DNA from: Pseudomonadota bacterium
GTDB taxonomy: Bacteria; Pseudomonadota; Alphaproteobacteria; Sphingomonadales; Sphingomonadaceae
Direction of reading: 5' to 3'
DNA: 64,000 nucleotides
Assembly: GCA_023417515.1 (NCBI GenBank)
Contig: JAEZFL010000088.1
Location: 8,566 to 72,565, forward strand
Positions 59,676-64,000 of this stretch are shown in pieces. The translations under genes were made by a program, and so were the position numbers. The stretch's first letter is position 1, and each line of letters starts with the position of its first letter. The notes under the pieces are model-generated. The model had not been told where the DNA came from. It saw nothing but the letters and a program-made list of their open reading frames with translations, and did no database searches.

Positions 59676-60968
59676 GTGCGGTTCTCGCCGGGAGGGACAG
59701 CAATTACCACTCCGCTACTCGCCTGGACCCTGCTCGTGTCGCTTGCGCTGGGTCTGTTGTTGGGTTTCGAGCGGGGCTGGAGCGCCCGCGACCAGCCGGA
59801 GGGTAGTCGGGTCGCCGGCCTACGCACCTTTGGCCTGCTCGGCCTGCTCGGCGGAATGGCCGGCGTGATGTTCGCCGCAACGGGACCGGTCGTCCCGGCG
59901 CTGCTCGTTTCGGGAGCCGTGATCGCGCTGGTAATCGGCTATTGGCGGGAGGTTGGGGACGGTCAATGGGTCAGTGCGACCTCACTGATTGCGGGCCTCA
60001 TCACGATCGCGATCGGCTTCCTTGCCACCACCGGTCAGATGATCCTAGCCGCCGCCATCGCGGCTGCGGTCGCACTCATCCTCGCGACCAAGAGACAACT
60101 GCATAGCTTGCTCGAGCGGCTCAGCGAGATCGACGTCCGGGCGACAATACGGTTCGTCATCATTGCCGCCGTGGTCCTCCCGTTATTGCCGGATGGCCGG
60201 TACGGCCCTTACGACGCCTGGAACCCCCGACAGATCTGGCTGGTCGTCGTCCTGGTCAGCGGCTTTTCCTTCGCCGGCTATGTGGCGGACCGGGTGTTCG
60301 GACGGAGCCGCGGGACGCTCGCCACCGCGGCTATCGGCGGCCTCTATTCCTCGACCGCGGTGACCGCCGCACTGTCGGCCCGGCTGCGGAGCGGCAGCGG
60401 CGGCGTCTTCCTGCTCTCGGCCGGTATCGCCCTGGCTTCCGCGTTGATGTTCTGCCGTGTCCTCGCGCTAACCGCCCTTCTCGCGCCAACGGCGCTTCCT
60501 ACTCTCGCCGTGATCGTAGTTCCCGCCGCGCTCGTCTCTACGCTCGCGACCTTGTGGCTGGTGCGCCGGTCGCGCGACGAGACAGTTGACGAGACCGTAT
60601 CCGCCGAGACGCGGAACCCGTTCGACCTGCTGCCCGCGTTCGGCTTCGCTCTGCTCGTCGCGGCGATGGCCGTCGCCGCGCGCTGGGCTGAGCAACGCTT
60701 CGGCGACGCCGGCGTCGCTACTCTGATTGCAATATCGGGCAGCTTCGACGTCGATGCCGCGATCGTGACCGTGGGATCGCTTCGACCCGGCACCCTTAAT
60801 GCCGCGACGGCGGGGCTCGTCATCGCCATCCCGGTCCTCTTTAACACGCTGTTCAAGGCGTTCGTGGTGTTCGGCGCGGCAGGCTGGGTGAAGGGCAGGC
60901 TCACAATCGTTACCTTGGTTGCTAGCGCGCTCGCCCTCGCGGCCGCGGGCGCAATTGCGCTGGTCTAG
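59676..60968 (+). CDS. MgtC/SapB-DUF4010 family membrane protein
   Basis: This polytopic protein of about 420-430 residues starts with a MgtC/SapB-like domain (LGLLLGFERGW, GLRTFGLLGLLGGMAGV) and continues into a DUF4010 domain (GLYSSTAVTAALSARLR, ISGSFDVDAAIVTVGSL, NTLFKAFVVFGAAG). Family members are inner-membrane proteins with proposed roles in ion homeostasis, not firmly known. The GTG at 59676 lacks a Shine-Dalgarno. A perfect GGAGG at 59691-59695 is 7 bases before an in-frame ATT at 59703, which may be the real, non-canonical start. Confidence 0.85.
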   Translation: MRFSPGGTAITTPLLAWTLLVSLALGLLLGFERGWSARDQPEGSRVAGLRTFGLLGLLGGMAGVMFAATGPVVPALLVSGAVIALVIGYWREVGDGQWVSATSLIAGLITIAIGFLATTGQMILAAAIAAAVALILATKRQLHSLLERLSEIDVRATIRFVIIAAVVLPLLPDGRYGPYDAWNPRQIWLVVVLVSGFSFAGYVADRVFGRSRGTLATAAIGGLYSSTAVTAALSARLRSGSGGVFLLSAGIALASALMFCRVLALTALLAPTALPTLAVIVVPAALVSTLATLWLVRRSRDETVDETVSAETRNPFDLLPAFGFALLVAAMAVAARWAEQRFGDAGVATLIAISGSFDVDAAIVTVGSLRPGTLNAATAGLVIAIPVLFNTLFKAFVVFGAAGWVKGRLTIVTLVASALALAAAGAIALV

Positions 60969-60988
60969 CCGGGCTCTAGACGGACGGA

Positions 60989-61711
60989 TCAGTCCTTATC
61001 TTCGTTGTCCTCCGCGTGCTCGGCGGAGTCGATGCCGTCGCTCCGGTGCTCGTAGGATTCGGCGCTGCGCAGGGTGAAGGCCTGCGGGTCATAGCGGGTC
61101 ACGACCGATGCTCCTGCGGTAATGGCTATCGCGGCGACGAGAAAGGCGAGCGGACCCGGAGCGCGGGCGTTGCCGGCCGAAGGGTGTCGGTCCGCAGGCT
61201 TCTTCCCGTCGATCATGGCCCGCACGAGATTCTCGCGGGTGAGTAACGACATCACGATGACAGCGAGGATGTGGATCACGACCAGCGCGAGCAGCGACCA
61301 ACCGAGAAGTTCGTGCAAGTCTTCCGCCAGGATCGCCCCGGTCCATACGGTGGCTGCGACCATCGCCAGCAACAGGGTAACGCTTAGCGCGCCCAGCGCA
61401 TTGTGGCCCAACGACGCCTTGGGCTGGCCGCGCACTAACTCGCGCACATGGCCACCGAGCGCCGAGGGCTTCACGAAGCTGGCGAAGCGGCTGTGCTCGC
61501 CGCCGACAAACCCCCACACGACCCGAAACGCGACAAGCAGGCCGGCGACCCATCCGGACAGGATGTGCCAATCGTTCAGCGGACTTCCCTCCTCTGCCGA
61601 CACGAGGGCGACTGCAATTGCAGCGACGAGGAGCCAATGGAACAGGCGCAGCGGCAGGTCCCAGACTCGAAGCCTGGCGTGGATCGGATGCGGAAGGGCA
61701 TTGCTCGCCAT
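60989..61711 (-). CDS. Cytochrome b561 family (hydrogenase-type b cytochrome)
   Basis: This 240-residue protein has four to five helices with histidines placed for two hemes: WDLPLRLFHWLLVA, DWHILSGWVAGLLVAFRVVWGFVGGEHSRF, LGHNALGALSV and HELLGWSLLALVVIHILAV. The charged C-terminal tail is D/E/H rich. It fits PF01292, membrane b-type cytochromes that pass electrons between quinones and periplasmic partners. GGAGA precedes the ATG by 6 bases. It diverges from the DUF6448 gene. Confidence 0.88.
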   Translation of the reverse strand: MASNALPHPIHARLRVWDLPLRLFHWLLVAAIAVALVSAEEGSPLNDWHILSGWVAGLLVAFRVVWGFVGGEHSRFASFVKPSALGGHVRELVRGQPKASLGHNALGALSVTLLLAMVAATVWTGAILAEDLHELLGWSLLALVVIHILAVIVMSLLTRENLVRAMIDGKKPADRHPSAGNARAPGPLAFLVAAIAITAGASVVTRYDPQAFTLRSAESYEHRSDGIDSAEHAEDNEDKD

Positions 61712-61841
61712 CGGAAATCTCCAAGCGGATCCTGTCGCACATGATTCTGGACCGGAGAGTGATCTGCATCACTAGGTAATCCTCACGATGGGCGCAGGGG
61801 CTCGCGCGTGTGATGATGCCCTGAGGCGAAGGAGGCGGAAG

Positions 61842-62477
61842 ATGAGAATCGGATGGCTCGCAGGAACCGCGGCGCTGGTACTCGTGCTGACGTTCGCCAC
61901 GCCGGCGAGCGCCCATTGCGACGGCCTCGACGGACCGGTGGTGACGGCGGCGCGACAGGCGCTTGACGTCAACGATCCCAATCGCGTCGTTATCTGGGTG
62001 CAGCCCGGTGACGAGGCGGAGGTGAGAGCCGCCTTCAGCCAGGCGGTCGCCGTCCGGCGACTCGGGCCAGAAGCGCGCGAGCTCGCTGACCGCTTCTTCT
62101 TCGAGACACTCGTGCGTCTGCACCGTGCGGGCGAAGGCGCCCCCTATACGGGGCTTCAGCCGGCTGGACGCGATCTCGGCCCCGCTATTCGGCTCGCAGA
62201 CCAAGCGGTGGCGACCGGCAACGACCGCGAGGTGACCCAATTCATCGGCGCGCAGGTGGCACGCGGTATTCACAATCGCTTCCAGGACCTTGAGAGCAAA
62301 CGCCGCTTCGATCCCGCCGACATGGCGACTGGCCGAGCCTACGTAGCCAGCTATGTCTCCTTCATCCACTTTGTGGAGCGGCTGGATGCAGCGGCAAGAG
62401 GCGCGGCGGAGGGACATTCTCCTGATGGATCCGGGGCTCGGACGGAAACGCCGCACGAAGGACACCCACATCACTGA
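61842..62477 (+). CDS. DUF6448 family periplasmic protein
   Basis: This 211-residue protein has a signal peptide (IGWLAGTAALVLVLTFATPASA), then HCDGLDGPVVTAARQALDVNDPNRVVIWVQPGDEAEV, diagnostic of DUF6448, and a helical body. The C terminus is histidine-rich (ETPHEGHPHH). The conserved histidine-cysteine after the signal peptide and the His tail suggest metal or heme binding, but function is unknown. AAGGAGG precedes the ATG at 61842, which is preferred over an upstream in-frame ATG. Confidence 0.85.
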   Translation: MRIGWLAGTAALVLVLTFATPASAHCDGLDGPVVTAARQALDVNDPNRVVIWVQPGDEAEVRAAFSQAVAVRRLGPEARELADRFFFETLVRLHRAGEGAPYTGLQPAGRDLGPAIRLADQAVATGNDREVTQFIGAQVARGIHNRFQDLESKRRFDPADMATGRAYVASYVSFIHFVERLDAAARGAAEGHSPDGSGARTETPHEGHPHH

Positions 62478-62606
62478 TGGCGTCTCCGGAGCTAGAATAC
62501 ACACACACGACCACAACGGCTGGGTGCCGCCTCACTACGCAGTCAGGAGCGTTCAGGCGAAAGGGAAGCTACTGGGGCCGCCTTGGGTCAGGCTTGGAAG
62601 GAGCAC

Positions 62607-63386
62607 TCAGAGCGCGGTGGCGCTCCGCCACAGCATGTACGCGGCTACGACGAAGATTAGGCCGGCAAACACGGTCGTTAGGCGACCCTGCGTGCCAGCG
62701 AGCCGCTTAGCCAGTCGCGCACCTAGGAAGCCTCCCACCACGCCGCCGATGATAAAGACTCCGGCGAGCGCCCAGTCCACCAAGCCGGAGAAGGCGTAGT
62801 TGGCGGCGGTCGTCAGCCCAAAGGCAGTCACCGCCACGAGCGATGAGCCGATAGCGTTGATCATCGGCATCCCGGTCGCGGCGACCAGGCCAGGAACGAT
62901 CAGGAACCCGCCGCCGATGCCGAAGAAGCCGGAGAACAGTCCGGTGCCGGCGCCGTAGCCGACGAGCTTGGGTGCATTCTCCCGTCCGAGCACCACAGAG
63001 GGATCGCCCTCGCGACGCCGATTGCGGAGCATCAGCACGCCAACGACGACCATGACGATGGCGAACAGGAAGAGCAGCTTCTGGCCATCGAAAGCCTTGC
63101 CTGCCGTCGATCCCGCGAATGCTCCGCCGATGCCGGCGGCAGCGTAGACAAGCGAACACCGCCATTTCACGTTGCCGTGGCGGACGTGGTTGAGCAGCCC
63201 GGTCAAAGCATTCGCCGCGACCGCGAGCGCGCTAGTGCCGATCGCCACATGCGGGCTGGGGACTCCAACCAGATAGACCATGAGGGGGACGGCGAGGATC
63301 GAGCCTCCGCCGCCGACCAGGCCAAGAACGAAGCCGACCAGCACGCCCGATCCGGCTCCAAGCAGATATTGAACGGTATCGAGCAT
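62607..63386 (-). CDS. TauE/SafE family sulfite or organosulfur exporter
   Basis: This 259-residue polytopic protein has the family repeats GFVLGLVGGGGSILAVPLMVYLVGVP and GTGLFSGFFGIGGGFLIVPGLVAATGMPM, each opening a half of the duplicated fold. TauE/SafE proteins export sulfite, sulfoacetate or related anions or import other small acids. It is followed by DUF442 and DUF6691 genes on the same strand in a sulfur-oxidation context. Confidence 0.92.
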   Translation of the reverse strand: MLDTVQYLLGAGSGVLVGFVLGLVGGGGSILAVPLMVYLVGVPSPHVAIGTSALAVAANALTGLLNHVRHGNVKWRCSLVYAAAGIGGAFAGSTAGKAFDGQKLLFLFAIVMVVVGVLMLRNRRREGDPSVVLGRENAPKLVGYGAGTGLFSGFFGIGGGFLIVPGLVAATGMPMINAIGSSLVAVTAFGLTTAANYAFSGLVDWALAGVFIIGGVVGGFLGARLAKRLAGTQGRLTTVFAGLIFVVAAYMLWRSATAL

Positions 63387-63413
63387 GACTGATTATCCAA
63401 TCGGCCGACGGCG

Positions 63414-63749
63414 TCAGGAGACCGCCTGCGCGGCTTTCCAAAGGGCGGCGGACCGGTTGCCGGTGCGACAGAAGGCGAGCACCGGCCCGTCCGCTTCGCT
63501 GACGGCGGCGGCAAAGTCGCGCACGTCCTTGTCGGTCATGGCTCCGGGCACGACCGGGACGTGCCAATAGGCGAGACCGACGCGCTTCGCTTCCGCTTCG
63601 AGCTCGAGCGAAGTCGGCTGGTCCGGCGCCTCCGCACCCGGTCGGTTATTGATGACGCCGACAAAGCCAGAGGCGGCGATCTCGCGCAGATCCTCGGGCC
63701 GCACCTGCGGCGCCGCCGCGAGCTTCTCGGAGAGACGGGTATATGCCAT
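63414..63749 (-). CDS. DUF442/TIGR01244 family protein (Blh-like sulfur transferase/phosphatase domain)
   Basis: This 111-residue protein matches the beta-lactamase-hydrolase-like phosphatase domain: EDLREIAASGFVGVINNRPGAEAPDQPT, HVPVVPGAMTDKDV, and the P-loop-like AFCRTGNRSAALW with the nucleophile Cys. In many alphaproteobacteria this domain is part of, or next to, Blh persulfide dioxygenases with YeeE/YedE and TauE genes. The ATG at 63749 starts the conserved region. Confidence 0.9.
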   Translation of the reverse strand: MAYTRLSEKLAAAPQVRPEDLREIAASGFVGVINNRPGAEAPDQPTSLELEAEAKRVGLAYWHVPVVPGAMTDKDVRDFAAAVSEADGPVLAFCRTGNRSAALWKAAQAVS

Positions 63750-63754
63750 CGAAA

Positions 63755-64000
63755 CTATCCTTCGTAGGCGGGCGCAGGAGCCCGAGTTGCAGTGAAGATG
63801 TGGTGCAGCGCCATGCCTGTGAGCATCGCGCCGACAAACAGCCACGGCTGCCACGCGCCGAGCACCAGCCCGGCGACGGCCGGACCGGGACAGAAGCCGA
63901 CGAGGCCCCAGCCGATGCCGAACATTGCCGCACCAACGAGCAGCGGGCGGTCCAGCATGCGGCTTTCCGGGATGGAGAAGCGGTCGCCGAGCAGCGGCCG
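63755..64000 (-). CDS. DUF6691/YeeE-YedE family protein, C-terminal part (cut by window edge)
   Basis: The last 81 residues of a membrane protein are present, running off the right edge. LLVGAAMFGIGWGLVGFCPGPAVAGLVLG has the conserved cysteine of the YeeE/YedE thiosulfate/sulfur-transport family. The short ATG at 63958 is internal; similarity continues upstream of it (FSIPESR). It lies 5 bp upstream of the DUF442 gene, within the same sulfur operon. Confidence 0.85.
   Translation of the reverse strand, partial: RPLLGDRFSIPESRMLDRPLLVGAAMFGIGWGLVGFCPGPAVAGLVLGAWQPWLFVGAMLTGMALHHIFTATRAPAPAYEG

Noticed and set aside
1..64000. CRISPR arrays, rRNA, tRNA, transposases, integrases and prophage genes
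   Set aside because: None was seen: no regularly spaced direct repeats, no cloverleaf-like sequence noticed and no mobile-element protein motifs. tRNA absence was judged by eye only.

Overview
The window is high-GC DNA with the gene complement of a Sphingomonadales-type alphaproteobacterium. The indicators are a large-type NAD-glutamate dehydrogenase, two full TonB-dependent receptors inside catabolic operons, a NodT-type efflux lipoprotein, a fused MrpA-MrpB antiporter subunit, and DUF6448 and DUF6691 proteins. No rRNA, tRNA, CRISPR array, transposase or integrase was seen. Genes are densely packed, and most operons have 1-30 bp overlaps suggesting translational coupling.

Layout. 1-5 kb: the N-terminal part of an MFS exporter, Rnk, and an N-terminally short NAD-glutamate dehydrogenase. 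5-11 kb: a six-gene Mrp/Pha-type Na+/H+ antiporter operon (AB fusion, C, D, E, F, G). 11-14.3 kb: two small membrane proteins, an APC amino-acid permease preceded by a 39-residue single-helix microprotein, and a divergent Lrp/AsnC regulator. 14.3-21 kb: an RND tripartite efflux operon (adaptor, pump, outer-membrane channel) with a divergent TetR; the intergenic region holds two tandem operator-like inverted repeats. 21-23.2 kb: a patch with a frameshifted remnant of a MoxJ-like binding protein and a Tat-exported agmatine-deiminase-family protein. 23.2-33 kb: a carbohydrate/2-hydroxyacid module (MFS, FadR-type GntR, AraC, D-lactate-dehydrogenase-type flavoprotein, TonB receptor, ROK kinase, polyol-type SDR, carboxylesterase). 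Four copies of a GTC-N-GAC palindrome mark its two operon heads. 33-59 kb: a large CoA-dependent catabolic island. 59-64 kb: a MgtC/DUF4010 membrane protein, a cytochrome b561, DUF6448, and a sulfur module (TauE, DUF442, DUF6691).

The 33-59 kb island is the most interesting part. Three operons radiate from two divergent control regions. Leftward from about 45.2 kb run two acyl-CoA ligases, a SnoaL-like protein, a phytanoyl-CoA-dioxygenase-like enzyme, an SCP2-like protein, two crotonases, a TonB receptor and a tandem acyl-CoA dehydrogenase pair. Leftward from about 52.3 kb run an APH-type kinase, a class III PLP enzyme resembling the AGXT2L/PHYKPL phospho-lyases, an MFS carrier, a NylA-like amidase and a C45 autoproteolytic hydrolase. 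Rightward from 52.4 kb run an SCP-x/Ltp-type thiolase, a two-subunit MaoC hydratase, an SDR, a crotonase, a third acyl-CoA ligase and an aldehyde dehydrogenase. The two control regions share a 37-bp conserved element, so the TetR at 45.2 kb is a candidate regulator of all three operons. My inference is a pathway for an amide- or amino-alcohol-linked carboxylic acid, possibly bulky or polycyclic: hydrolases split the amide, the kinase/phospho-lyase/ALDH set handles the amino alcohol, and the CoA enzymes degrade the acid. The substrate is not identified by the sequence.
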